Assembly (NCBI GenBank): GCA_016926755.1
Contig: JAFGNZ010000009.1
Coordinates: 1-50,363, forward strand
Length of the DNA stretch: 50,363 bases
Direction: 5' to 3'
Origin: Myxococcaceae bacterium
Lineage (GTDB): Bacteria; Myxococcota; Myxococcia; Myxococcales; Myxococcaceae
Below the pieces are notes generated by a model. The model had not been told where the DNA came from, ran no database searches, and was given only the letters and a program-made list of their open reading frames with translations. The translations under genes were made by a program, and so were the position numbers. Shown in pieces: positions 1-8,102 of this stretch (positions are counted from its first letter, which is position 1; each line of letters begins with the position of its first letter).

Positions 1-2
1 GC

Positions 3-695
3 AAGGAGTGGAAGCCCCGCGGTGAGGGGGCCGAGCGCCCTGCGCGCAAGGAGTGGAAGCCCCGCGCTGAGGGGGCCGAGCGCCGGGAGTGGAAGCCGAG
101 GGGAGAGGAGGGCGGACCGGCACGGAGGGAGTGGAAGCCGCGCGGTGGGGGAGAGCGTCCCGAGCGTCGGGAGTGGAAGCCGCGCGCTGAAGGAGCGGGG
201 CGTCCCGAGCGGCGGGAGTGGAAGCCCCGCGGCGAGGGAGCTGAACGCCCCGCCCGTAGGGACTGGAAGCCCCGCGAGGAGGGCGAGCGTCCGGCTCGCA
301 GGGAGTGGAAGCCCCGAGGGGAGACCGCCGGACGCTCCGCACGCAAGGAGTGGGCCCCTCGCGGTGAAGCCGCCGGTCGCCCGGAGCGTCGGGAGTGGGC
401 CCCTCGCGGCGAGGGCGGAGCGCGCCCTGCTCGCAAGAGCTGGAGCCCCCGAGGAGAAGGCACGTCGCCTGGCCGTGGCCCCGGAGGCCCGAGCCGTGCT
501 CCACGCACGGGCGGGGGGGCGCGGACAGAGCGCCGGAGCGCTCGCCCGGAAGGCGAAGGAGAGAGCAGCGGGGGCTTCGTCGACTGGCGTAAGCACAAGA
601 AGCGCGAGCCGGGCGCCGCCTGGGACTCGCGCCGCCCCGGTCCGGGCGGGAGTCGTGGCCCTCGCAAGCCCGGCGGCCCACGCCGGCCCCGCTGA
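3..695 (+). CDS. C-terminal part of a protein with an 11-fold WKPRGE repeat tail (5' end outside window)
   Basis: Reading frame 3 is open from the left edge to a TGA at 693-695, giving 230 residues with no start in the window. It holds about 11 degenerate 13-15 residue units of the form (K/R)(E/D)WKPRGEGAERPAR. The late units drift to EWAPRGE and SWSPRGE. A Gly/Arg/Pro/Ser-rich stretch follows, then DWRKHKKREPG and a basic RPG-rich end. Codons near each Trp are well conserved, so this frame rather than the overlapping frame 1 is the coding one. Highly basic RGG-like tails of this kind are typical extensions of RNA-binding enzymes such as DEAD-box RNA helicases or rRNA pseudouridine synthases. 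Which enzyme precedes it cannot be decided here. A strong hairpin follows 60 bases downstream. Confidence 0.75.
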   Translation, partial: KEWKPRGEGAERPARKEWKPRAEGAERREWKPRGEEGGPARREWKPRGGGERPERREWKPRAEGAGRPERREWKPRGEGAERPARRDWKPREEGERPARREWKPRGETAGRSARKEWAPRGEAAGRPERREWAPRGEGGARPARKSWSPRGEGTSPGRGPGGPSRAPRTGGGARTERRSARPEGEGESSGGFVDWRKHKKREPGAAWDSRRPGPGGSRGPRKPGGPRRPR

Positions 696-754
696 CGCGC
701 CGCGCAGTCATGCTCCTTCCGCCGAGGCTGAGCCCTTTCCACCGGGACTGATAT

Positions 755-777
755 AAGCGGGGGCCCACCCCCCGCTT
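755..777 (+). terminator. GC-rich hairpin between the repeat-tail gene and the HEAT lipoprotein gene
   Basis: AAGCGGGGG (755-763) pairs perfectly with CCCCCGCTT (769-777) around a 5-base loop, a 9-bp stem. No T-run follows, so it may be a terminator for the upstream gene. Because it lies 15 bases before the next start codon, it may instead be a 5'-leader structure of the HEAT gene. TATAAG at 752-757 could be a -10 element overlapping it. Confidence 0.5.
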
Positions 778-792
778 CATTCTCGGAGTGCG

Positions 793-2913
793 ATGAGAAC
801 CGGCGTACGCACCCTTGTCGTCGTCCTGCCCCTCCTGCTGGCCGTCGGGTGCCAGGGCAACCGCGATCAGCTCCTGGTCGACTTGCAGAGCCCCCGGCCG
901 GAGGTCCGCGCCCAGGCGGTGAAGGCCCTGGCCAGGCAGGGGCACCCGGACGATCTGGTCCTCCTCACCCGCGCCGCCAAGGACATGGCCTCCATCGTCC
1001 GTGGTGAGGCCGCCCAGGCGCTGGGCGAGAGCCAGGATCCGCGGGTGGTGGATCTGCTGGGCGAGCTGCTCGAGGACCCGGCCGAGGACGTCCAGGGCCA
1101 TGCCGCCATGGCGCTGGCCAAGGTCAAGAATGACAAGGCCAAGGCGTACCTCACGCTCCAGTACGGCCGCCGGGGCCAGAAGACGCGCCAGGTCATCGTC
1201 GAGGCGCTCAAGTCCGCCAACGTCCCCGGCGCCATGGCCGAGGTGGTGGCCGCCGAGTCCAAGGCCATCTGGGAGCGCAACCTGCTCGCCCTCAACGAGG
1301 GCACGCTCCCCGAGCGGGTGGGGGCCGCCGAGGAGCTCGGCAAGAGCGGGCGCCCGGAGGCCGTCAACCGCCTGCTGCCGCTCGTGCGCGACAGCCAGGT
1401 CGTCCTGGCCGCCGCCGCCGTCCGGGGCCTGGGAGACGCGGGGGATCGGCGCGCGGTGGGCGCCATCTCGCTGCTGCTCAACGAGAGCTTCCCCGAGCTG
1501 CGCGAGGCCTCGATCGGGGCGCTGCTCAAGCTGCAGGATCCCGCCGCGGTGGCGCCCCTCCGGGCCGTGGCCCTGGAGAAGAGCGCGGTGAGCTCGCTGG
1601 CCACGGACGCCATCGCCGCCCTGGCGCGCTCCCCGGAGACGGACGCGGCCCTGTGCACCATCGCCCTGGAGGGCGCCCGGAACGAAGCCCTGGCCGCGGC
1701 CCGTGTCATGCGCGCGCGCGGCGGGTGTCCGATTGACGCGATCTCCGAGCGCCTCTCCCGGCCGGGGAGCGTGGAGAGCGGCCTGCAGGCGGTGCTGGGC
1801 CTCGGCCCGGCGGCCCAGGGCGCGCTGCCCAAGGTGCTCCCGCTGCTCACGGCGGTGGACGCCTCGCAGCGCATGCTCGCGGTGGAGGCTGTGGCGGCCA
1901 TCGGGGATGCGTCCGCCGCCCCGGCGCTCCAGAAGCTCTTCGAGCAGGAGCTCAAGGCGATCGAGGGGACTCGCCTGGACTGGATCCCCACGCCGCTGCC
2001 CCAGGCCTTTGGCGACGGGTTCGATCCCTCCGCGCTCGTCGAGCAGCAAGGCCACGAGGACGAAGAGGGCCGGGTGGCCAGGCAGACCCAGCTCTTCGAG
2101 CGCGTCCGGGCGCGCAACGCCCAGGTGGCCCGGGAGGCCGGCCGGGTGCTGGTCCAGCCGCGCGCGCCCGCGGAGCTCTATGACGACGTGGAGCCGCTGA
2201 GGCTCGAGCCGCTGGCGGCCGTGCTGCGGGCGCTCGGGGCGGTGAAGGCCCCGGGGGCCCTCGAGCTGCTCAAGGGCTATGCGGCAGACCCCAGCGTGAC
2301 GCTGCGCACCGCGGCCCTGGTGGGCCTGGCGCGGCTGGGGCCGGAGGGCGTGGAGGCCGCCAAGGGAGGCATGTTCGAGGCCGAGCGGGATCTCCAGAAG
2401 GCGCTGGCCCTGGCGATGGCGGAGCAGGGTGATGCGGGCAAGGACGCGCTCGTGTCCCTGCTGCCGCAGCTCTCCAGCGAGAAGCTGTTGCTGCTGGACG
2501 CGCTGGATCGCTTCGGGGCGCCGGCCTCGGCCTCGGCGGCGCTGCAGACGGTGGTGCGCGAGGGCGGCGCGGAGGCGGTGCTGGCGGCCAGCATCCTCGG
2601 GCGTCTGCAGGCCAGGGATGCGGTGGACACGCTGCTCAAGGCGCTGGGGGATCCCTCGAGCGTGGCGCGGCGGGAGGTGCTCCTGACGCTCGGCGAGCTG
2701 GGCGACCCCCGGGCCGCGGAGGCGGTGGCCAGGGATCTGTACCACGACCTGCCGGAGATCCGCGCCGCGGCGGCCACGGCGCTCAAGCGGATCGGCACCA
2801 GCGCCCAGGGCGAGGCGCTCGACGCGCTCAAGAGCGACTATTATCGGCGTGTCCGCGAGGCCGCCAGCACGGCGCTGGAGAAGACCGGCACCGTGGCGGA
2901 GGGGGCACGCTGA
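793..2913 (+). CDS. HEAT-repeat lipoprotein
   Basis: 706 residues. The N-terminus MRTGVRTLVVVLPLLLAVGC is a lipoprotein signal with lipobox LAVGC, so the mature protein should start at Cys20 and be anchored to a membrane. The rest is an alpha-helical solenoid of repeated HEAT/PBS-lyase-type units, for example SPRPEVRAQAVKALARQG, DPRVVDLLGELLEDPAEDV and GDPSSVARREVLLTLGELG. Units run from about residue 30 to 700, interrupted near 390-440 by a charged insert. No catalytic motif is visible, so the likely role is a protein-binding scaffold. The next gene starts one base after its stop, which indicates an operon with the TPR/cyclic-nucleotide-binding protein. The partner is not evident from sequence. 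Confidence 0.88.
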   Translation: MRTGVRTLVVVLPLLLAVGCQGNRDQLLVDLQSPRPEVRAQAVKALARQGHPDDLVLLTRAAKDMASIVRGEAAQALGESQDPRVVDLLGELLEDPAEDVQGHAAMALAKVKNDKAKAYLTLQYGRRGQKTRQVIVEALKSANVPGAMAEVVAAESKAIWERNLLALNEGTLPERVGAAEELGKSGRPEAVNRLLPLVRDSQVVLAAAAVRGLGDAGDRRAVGAISLLLNESFPELREASIGALLKLQDPAAVAPLRAVALEKSAVSSLATDAIAALARSPETDAALCTIALEGARNEALAAARVMRARGGCPIDAISERLSRPGSVESGLQAVLGLGPAAQGALPKVLPLLTAVDASQRMLAVEAVAAIGDASAAPALQKLFEQELKAIEGTRLDWIPTPLPQAFGDGFDPSALVEQQGHEDEEGRVARQTQLFERVRARNAQVAREAGRVLVQPRAPAELYDDVEPLRLEPLAAVLRALGAVKAPGALELLKGYAADPSVTLRTAALVGLARLGPEGVEAAKGGMFEAERDLQKALALAMAEQGDAGKDALVSLLPQLSSEKLLLLDALDRFGAPASASAALQTVVREGGAEAVLAASILGRLQARDAVDTLLKALGDPSSVARREVLLTLGELGDPRAAEAVARDLYHDLPEIRAAAATALKRIGTSAQGEALDALKSDYYRRVREAASTALEKTGTVAEGAR

Positions 2914-2914
2914 T

Positions 2915-5059
2915 ATGGAGGTGCGCAAGCTCAGGGACAAGGCCACGGAGGCCTTTGCCAAGGGCCGCTTCTCCAGAGCCGCGGAGTTCTACGAGGACTA
3001 TTGCAAGGCGGAGCCCAAGGATTTCCAGGCCCGCCTGCGCCAGGGGGACGCGTGGGCCAAGGCCGGCCAGAAGGATCGCGCCATCTCGGCCTACCAGTTC
3101 GCCGCCCAGGGCTTCGCGCGCGAGGGTTTCCTCCCGCGAGCCATCGCCGCCAGCAAGCTGATCCTGGAGTTGGATCCCGCCCACCGGGGCGTCCAGCAGA
3201 TGCTCGCGGACCTGTATGCGCGCAAGAGCGCGGGTGGCAACGGCGCGGCCCAGCGCGCGCCGGCCCGCAAGGTGGAGCTCCCCAGCTTCACCGAGCACAT
3301 GGGCGTGTCGATGGGACCCAACGTGGCGCCGCTGGAGCTCCCCGAGGAGGACGAGGAGGCCGCGCCCGTCCAGCCTCCTCCCCAGGCGCACGCCAGTCCC
3401 GCGGTGGAGCCGCGCGAGGAGGAGGAGCTCCTCGTCGTCCAGGGTGTTCCTCTGCCCCCCACTCCCGTCGCTCCGGGCGTGGTGTCCCCACCGGCCGCGC
3501 TCAAGCCGGCGCCTCGTGAGCCTGTCCGCGCCCAGCTTCCGCCTCCAACCCCCGCGGTGCCCGCCTCGTTCGCGACAGGGCCCACGGCCCGCGAGCCGGC
3601 CCGGACTCAGCCACTGCCTCCGGCCCCCGCTGCACCTGCGTCGCCGGTCGTGGACCCGCCCCGTCCCTCCGAGCCAGCAGCGGCCCCGGTGATGACTACA
3701 CCGCCAGGGCTTGCTCCCCGCGCCGCCGCCCAGCGGCCTTCCGTGGCGGTGCCCGTCGCGCCCGCGGAGCCTCCTCGCCCAGCTCCTCCCGCACAGCCCG
3801 TCGCGGCTCCTGCCGCCCTGTCAGCTCCGACGGCTTCGCAGGAGGAGACGGCGCTCGAGGTGGACCTGGGGCGTGGGGTGAAGAAGCTCTCCTGGACGGC
3901 CGTGGGCGAGCCCCTGTTTCCGACAGCCGCTCCCGCGAGCGAGTCCTCTCCCCCAGCTCCCGCCAGCGCCGCACCGCCGGGGCTCCGGCCACGCCGCGCC
4001 ACGGAGGCCGGGGGGCCCGACATGGCGCTGACGCCCGCGCCGGGGCAGTCCGCGGTGCCACGGCCCCCCTCCTCGGCGTTCACGGAGCTGGAGCTGGAGG
4101 CGGACACGCTGCTGCACGCGGTGGAGGAGGCCGCGATCGCCGGCATCAAGCAGCGCGCCGCCGCCTCGTCCGAGTCCGTCGACGAGGAGGACGAGGAGAT
4201 CATCCTCACGGAGGAGGTGCCCGCGCCAGGCTCGCTGCCGAACATCCCGCTCTTCTCGGATCTGCCCCAGGACGCCTTCATCGAGCTGTTCGAGCGCTGC
4301 CCGCTGCGCCGCTACGCGGTGGGCCAGCGCGTCTTCGATCAGGGCAGCCACGGGGACGCCTTCTACGTCATCTGCGAGGGCAGCGTGCGCGTCGTCCGGG
4401 AGGAGGGGAGGCAGCGCAAGGAGCTCGCGACGCTGGGGAGCGGCGCCTTCTTCGGGGAGATGGCCCTGCTGTCCGGCGCGTCGCGGATGGCCTCGGTGGA
4501 GAGCGCGGCCGAGGACACGCAGCTGCTGGAGATCTCGGCCCCCTTGCTGGCGGAGCTGTCGCGCCAGCACCCGCAGGTGGCGCGGGCGCTCAAGAAGTTC
4601 TGCCGCGAGCGGCTGCTGTCCAACGTGATGAGCACCTCGGCGCTGTTCGAGCCCTTCGGGCGCAAGGATCGGCGCGCGCTGGTGGAGAAGTTCCGCGCCC
4701 GCGAGGTGAAGAGGAACGAGATCATCGTCCGCGAAGGCGAGCGGACGGACGGGCTCTACGTCGTGCTCTCCGGCGAGGTGGAGGCGCGCAAGGGCGATCA
4801 GGTCCTCTCCCGCCTGAAGGAGGGGGAGCTGTTCGGGGAGATCTCCCTGCTGTCGAAGACGCCCGCCACGGCCACGGTGCTGGCCACCCGGCGCACCTCG
4901 CTGCTGCGGCTGCCGCGAGAGGACTTCGACGCGCTCATCCTCAGCCACCCGCAGATCCTCGTCCTCGTGTCGGAGCTCTCCGAGCAGCGGCTGCGCCGCA
5001 CGGAGGCGCTCACGGGCAGCCCGGCGCTCGAGCTGAGGGCGGAGGAGCTGCTCGTCTAA
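2915..5059 (+). CDS. TPR protein with two C-terminal cyclic-nucleotide-binding domains
   Basis: 714 residues from ATG 2915. This start is chosen because it lies one base after the HEAT gene stop and opens directly into a helix-turn-helix solenoid (KLRDKATEAFAKGRFSRAAEFYEDY). TPR-like repeats occupy about residues 5-100. A long Pro/Ala-rich, probably disordered linker spans about 150-400. Two cyclic-nucleotide-binding folds follow, at about 443-565 and 574-700. The first phosphate-binding cassette is FGEMALLSGASRMAS with the sugar-phosphate-binding Arg524. In the second, FGEISLLSKTPATAT, that Arg is Ala651, so it may not bind a cyclic nucleotide. There is no DNA-binding or kinase domain, so this is an adaptor or sensor that couples cyclic-nucleotide level to protein interaction, probably with the HEAT lipoprotein. 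Confidence 0.88.
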   Translation: MEVRKLRDKATEAFAKGRFSRAAEFYEDYCKAEPKDFQARLRQGDAWAKAGQKDRAISAYQFAAQGFAREGFLPRAIAASKLILELDPAHRGVQQMLADLYARKSAGGNGAAQRAPARKVELPSFTEHMGVSMGPNVAPLELPEEDEEAAPVQPPPQAHASPAVEPREEEELLVVQGVPLPPTPVAPGVVSPPAALKPAPREPVRAQLPPPTPAVPASFATGPTAREPARTQPLPPAPAAPASPVVDPPRPSEPAAAPVMTTPPGLAPRAAAQRPSVAVPVAPAEPPRPAPPAQPVAAPAALSAPTASQEETALEVDLGRGVKKLSWTAVGEPLFPTAAPASESSPPAPASAAPPGLRPRRATEAGGPDMALTPAPGQSAVPRPPSSAFTELELEADTLLHAVEEAAIAGIKQRAAASSESVDEEDEEIILTEEVPAPGSLPNIPLFSDLPQDAFIELFERCPLRRYAVGQRVFDQGSHGDAFYVICEGSVRVVREEGRQRKELATLGSGAFFGEMALLSGASRMASVESAAEDTQLLEISAPLLAELSRQHPQVARALKKFCRERLLSNVMSTSALFEPFGRKDRRALVEKFRAREVKRNEIIVREGERTDGLYVVLSGEVEARKGDQVLSRLKEGELFGEISLLSKTPATATVLATRRTSLLRLPREDFDALILSHPQILVLVSELSEQRLRRTEALTGSPALELRAEELLV

Positions 5060-5065
5060 TTGAAT

Positions 5066-6283
5066 TTAGAGATCCTTCACTATTGGAAGCTCCGCCAGAT
5101 GCCGCTCGACCGCATCACGCGCCGGTGCATCGAACAAGCTGCGGCGACTCGCCCATTCATCCAGGCCGCGCCGCACGAACTCCTTGCCGAACTTCACGAG
5201 TTCCACATTGTGCCCATGCATGCGTAGGAACTTCTCGACGCGGGCTACATGGTTCCACCCAATGCGCTCAGGACTCTTCTCTTTGGCGAGTGGCAGTGCG
5301 AGCTCGTTTTGTGGCAGGTACTGCCGGACGCAAACGAAGTCGTACGCAGGCGACAGGCGCGCGGAACGTCCGTCTGGGTACACGAGAGACCAATTCTTCA
5401 GGTGAGCGTCTGTGTTGCCACAGAGGAGGAGGAAGAACACACGCCGCAGATATTCGACGAGATCGTCCTGGCCACACTGATCGCCGACGAAACGGGCGAG
5501 TCCCTCGAGGCTGGCACCCGAGTACTTGCGGTCAGGCGGGAGGCCCCGTACCTGGGCAAAATCCTCTTGGTGTACCCGGCCGCCGTCCGGCAGGCGGTCA
5601 AAGCGCCGGATGGCGAACACGTTCTCGCCAAGCGTGAGGAAGCGCGCGTCGAGCCCAGCCACCGAGCGTGCAGAGACGAGCCGGTGCTCGGGCACATTCA
5701 GTCCGCACGCATGCGCCCAGCCCATGACCGCGAATTCGTTCTCCGGAAGCCCCGGATATACCTCCGATCCGAACTTGAGGATCCAGCGCCCTTCGAGGCC
5801 GCGGAAGGGCAAGGTGAAGCGGTCCTCCGCGCTCTCGACCGCAGAGAACTTCAGCTGCACGCCAGCGAGCGAGAATCGCAGGCTGTCATCGACTGAGGAG
5901 TCAGGCATGAGGGGTTCATCGTACCTCTTCACTCCGGAAGGGAGCTCAGCGGTGGCTACTGCAGGCCGGACGATGACGGCTCCCGGAAGGTCCTCGCCGA
6001 CCACGGCGAGTATGTCGGCAGCGTCGTCCGGATGGGTCTGGGCGGCGATCATTGCCCCGAGTGCACCCTCTGGGAGCAGGTTGGCGAAGAATGTGGGGAG
6101 TTGCCCAGGATAGCTGGCTTGGCGGAAGACGCGGTGTTGCCGTCGCTCCTCGAACTGCTGTCCGAGCACAGGCCGGCGCGGCATGTCAGCATAGGCATCA
6201 TCGAGAGCAAAGGCGAGGATGCTGGTGCCTTCCTCCCTCCCGATGACGCCGACACGCAACTCGCTGAGGAACACGTCGAGCAT
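5066..6283 (-). CDS. HipA-family Ser/Thr kinase paired with DUF262 protein
   Basis: 405 residues, close to full-length HipA. It has the N-subdomain 1 (about 1-105), the SLAGVQLKFS loop (about 137-146), the ILKFGS lysine strand, the catalytic loop GNTDAHLKN with Asp292, and the metal-binding PAYDFVC. These residues indicate an active kinase; HipA of E. coli phosphorylates glutamyl-tRNA synthetase, HipT tryptophanyl-tRNA synthetase. The start ATG overlaps the stop of the upstream DUF262 gene as TGATG, with GAGGAG 10 bases upstream, so the two are translationally coupled. A HipB-type helix-turn-helix antitoxin, which normally precedes hipA, is absent. The 3' end is 6 bases from the convergent TPR/CNB gene. 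Toxin or defence effector is the likely role; the target is unknown. Confidence 0.87.
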   Translation of the reverse strand: MLDVFLSELRVGVIGREEGTSILAFALDDAYADMPRRPVLGQQFEERRQHRVFRQASYPGQLPTFFANLLPEGALGAMIAAQTHPDDAADILAVVGEDLPGAVIVRPAVATAELPSGVKRYDEPLMPDSSVDDSLRFSLAGVQLKFSAVESAEDRFTLPFRGLEGRWILKFGSEVYPGLPENEFAVMGWAHACGLNVPEHRLVSARSVAGLDARFLTLGENVFAIRRFDRLPDGGRVHQEDFAQVRGLPPDRKYSGASLEGLARFVGDQCGQDDLVEYLRRVFFLLLCGNTDAHLKNWSLVYPDGRSARLSPAYDFVCVRQYLPQNELALPLAKEKSPERIGWNHVARVEKFLRMHGHNVELVKFGKEFVRRGLDEWASRRSLFDAPARDAVERHLAELPIVKDL

Positions 6284-7893
6284 CAGGCAGACTCCTCGAA
6301 GTAAACGTCGAGCGGGAGCCGGTCGTGGTCTGCGGCGTCAAGGCCAGCTTCTGCGATAAGGAAGGCATGCAGGTGCGCTGCGAGGCGCGCTGCTCGGAGT
6401 GAGACGAAGGCGTCGACCCTATCCTCAACGAGGGCCGCGAACGCGTCGGCATCGATTCCGTGCGAGTCGAGCAGTGGCTGTGGAGGGGCGCTGGCGACGA
6501 GCTCCTCGACGCTGACGCGAGGATGCAACAGGAGCGTAGCGATGGTCTTCTTCCCAGTCGTTGCGATGGTGACGGGGAACTCAGCCGACTCGTCGTCGAT
6601 CAGCGACGAAATCGGCACGGGGCTGCCGCGCTCATTACCTGTGAGCATGCGTGGATCGAGCGACGCGAGCGCGATGAGTTCCATCTTCGTCTGGGCACTG
6701 CGCGCGGATACTGCGGACAGCTCGCGTGGAACGTCATCTGCCGTCACTTTGGGCAGCAGCCGCAACAAGCGCTGCACAGTTGCGTGTTCGTCACCGTCAA
6801 TGGAGCTCCATTTCGGCCCGTCCGTCCGGTTATCGGTTCGATGGTCGCCCGTCAGCATTCCGCGCCAGAACCAGCGTACCAGGAGTACCCGGCTGCGGGG
6901 ATGTAGCTCAGAATGCAGGTCAAACACGCGAGCGAGGCTCGCGAGTGCGCCACCGTAGGGCATCCATGAGATGTGCGGAACGCCTGCATCCTCGACGAGG
7001 AACTCCACCGCGCGCACGAGCGCCTTCGAGACACGCGCAAAGAGCGCATGCACGTCGACATCTTTCCCAAGTCCATCCTCAAGCGTGCCGCGTGGCTGGA
7101 GGTTTGCCACCGCCATCGCGGCGCGTTCAACTTGCTTGGCGTCGAGTTCGCCGAAGCCCAACTGGGCGACGTCCTCGCATACACGGTCGATCGGCCCCTT
7201 ACCACCAGCTAGGCTTGAGTGAAGGGCCTGGAACACTTCAGCGCTGCTGAGCGCGTGCTTGGAGCGGTTTACACGTGCGAAGATCTCCCGCAGCACCCGG
7301 TCGTCTTCGCTCGCGGTCGGCACGAGGTAGGCGGGGACAGAGTATTCCCGGATGCGGCTGGAGATCTCGTCAGCACGGTCGCTGAGTTCCTCGGAGATAC
7401 CCGCCTGCCGAAGCCATTTATTGACGAGCGCCGAGCTCGCGAGCACGTGCGTGGGCACCCAATGCGGAGCGGGCGCGCGACGCCGCGTACCAAGGACGAA
7501 CTGCGCCTTATCGAGGTCGAAGTAGATGGGCCGGTACGTGCCTGGCCTGTCATCCAACAAGCCCATCGCGAGCGTGGCGAGGCGTTGTTGCCCGTCGACT
7601 ACCCACAACGCGTTCTCGACTGGAGGCACCTCGGCGACGAAGCCGCCGAGCACCACGCGGTCCGCAGGGGCAGCGCTCTGGGCGAGCAACAATGTGCCGA
7701 TAGGAAACCCGGCTTGGATGCTATCGAAGAGCAACCGCCGATCCTCGTCATCCCAGCGAAACCTGCGCTGGAAGTGCGGGATGCGGACGCGCCCTTTGCG
7801 TATAGCCTCAAGTAGTGCCGTCACGCTGAAGGTCTTCGTCTCCAGTGCGGTCGTCAGCGGACCGCCGATGCTCTTGCTCATGTCATTCGACAT
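6283..7893 (-). CDS. DUF262-domain (GmrSD-N/ParB-like) protein, partner of HipA-like kinase
   Basis: 536 residues from ATG 7893 (MSNDMSKSIGG). The frame is open up to GTG/ATG codons near 8016, but the upstream 41 residues look non-conserved and I see no ribosome site there. The start is therefore moderately certain, and 7881 is an alternative. The DUF262 core spans about residues 20-230: RIPHFQRRFRWDDEDRR, then VVDGQQRLAT with Asp100 of the DGQQR motif. In GmrS and related phage-defence proteins these motifs make up an NTP-dependent nuclease or sensor fold. A C-terminal HNH (DUF1524) domain is not apparent; the C-terminus is helical. It is coupled by TGATG overlap to the HipA-like gene. Base composition is less GC-extreme than flanking genes, compatible with horizontal acquisition. 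Confidence 0.83.
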   Translation of the reverse strand: MSNDMSKSIGGPLTTALETKTFSVTALLEAIRKGRVRIPHFQRRFRWDDEDRRLLFDSIQAGFPIGTLLLAQSAAPADRVVLGGFVAEVPPVENALWVVDGQQRLATLAMGLLDDRPGTYRPIYFDLDKAQFVLGTRRRAPAPHWVPTHVLASSALVNKWLRQAGISEELSDRADEISSRIREYSVPAYLVPTASEDDRVLREIFARVNRSKHALSSAEVFQALHSSLAGGKGPIDRVCEDVAQLGFGELDAKQVERAAMAVANLQPRGTLEDGLGKDVDVHALFARVSKALVRAVEFLVEDAGVPHISWMPYGGALASLARVFDLHSELHPRSRVLLVRWFWRGMLTGDHRTDNRTDGPKWSSIDGDEHATVQRLLRLLPKVTADDVPRELSAVSARSAQTKMELIALASLDPRMLTGNERGSPVPISSLIDDESAEFPVTIATTGKKTIATLLLHPRVSVEELVASAPPQPLLDSHGIDADAFAALVEDRVDAFVSLRAARLAAHLHAFLIAEAGLDAADHDRLPLDVYFEESA

Positions 7894-8018
7894 GTATGAA
7901 CAGTAGCGCGAGGTTGGGCACGCTCGCTGGGAAAGGAGTGACAGGGCCGTAGCAGCCTGAGCACGCGCAGCCCCTTTGTCAGGCTCTCGTTTCTCCACAT
8001 CGCCGCACAGGGGCACTC

Positions 8019-8038
8019 CCGGGGCTCAGCCCCGGGAA
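8019..8038. terminator. Perfect inverted repeat between MshEN-domain gene and DUF262 gene
   Basis: CCCGGGGCTCAGCCCCGGG forms an 8-9 bp GC stem with a very short loop, about 65-85 bases past the stop of the minus-strand MshEN-domain gene and about 125 bases before the DUF262 start. It lacks a T-run. It is most likely a transcription-end or transcript-stabilising structure that separates the two minus-strand units. Confidence 0.4.
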
Positions 8039-8102
8039 CTCGGCGAGTTCCCCAAGTGGGGCAAAGCCGAGGCCGGAAGAGGAGAGCCCGTCGGAGGCGC
8101 AA

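Noticed and set aside
1-430. Regularly spaced GGAGTGGAAGCC units resembling a CRISPR or other non-coding tandem array
   Set aside because: Unit spacing is a multiple of three with coding-type variation and conserved WKPR; no constant repeats with unique spacers.
22-756. 244-residue frame 1 ORF over the left-edge repeats
   Set aside because: Frame 3 keeps Trp-containing repeats with a conserved pattern and runs open to the edge; the frame 1 product is low-complexity Ser/Gly/Ala/Arg with no family logic.
7894-8016. 41-residue N-terminal extension of the DUF262 protein
   Set aside because: It has no family similarity or ribosome site, and the DUF262 domain begins well inside the shorter form. 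It is kept only as an alternative start.
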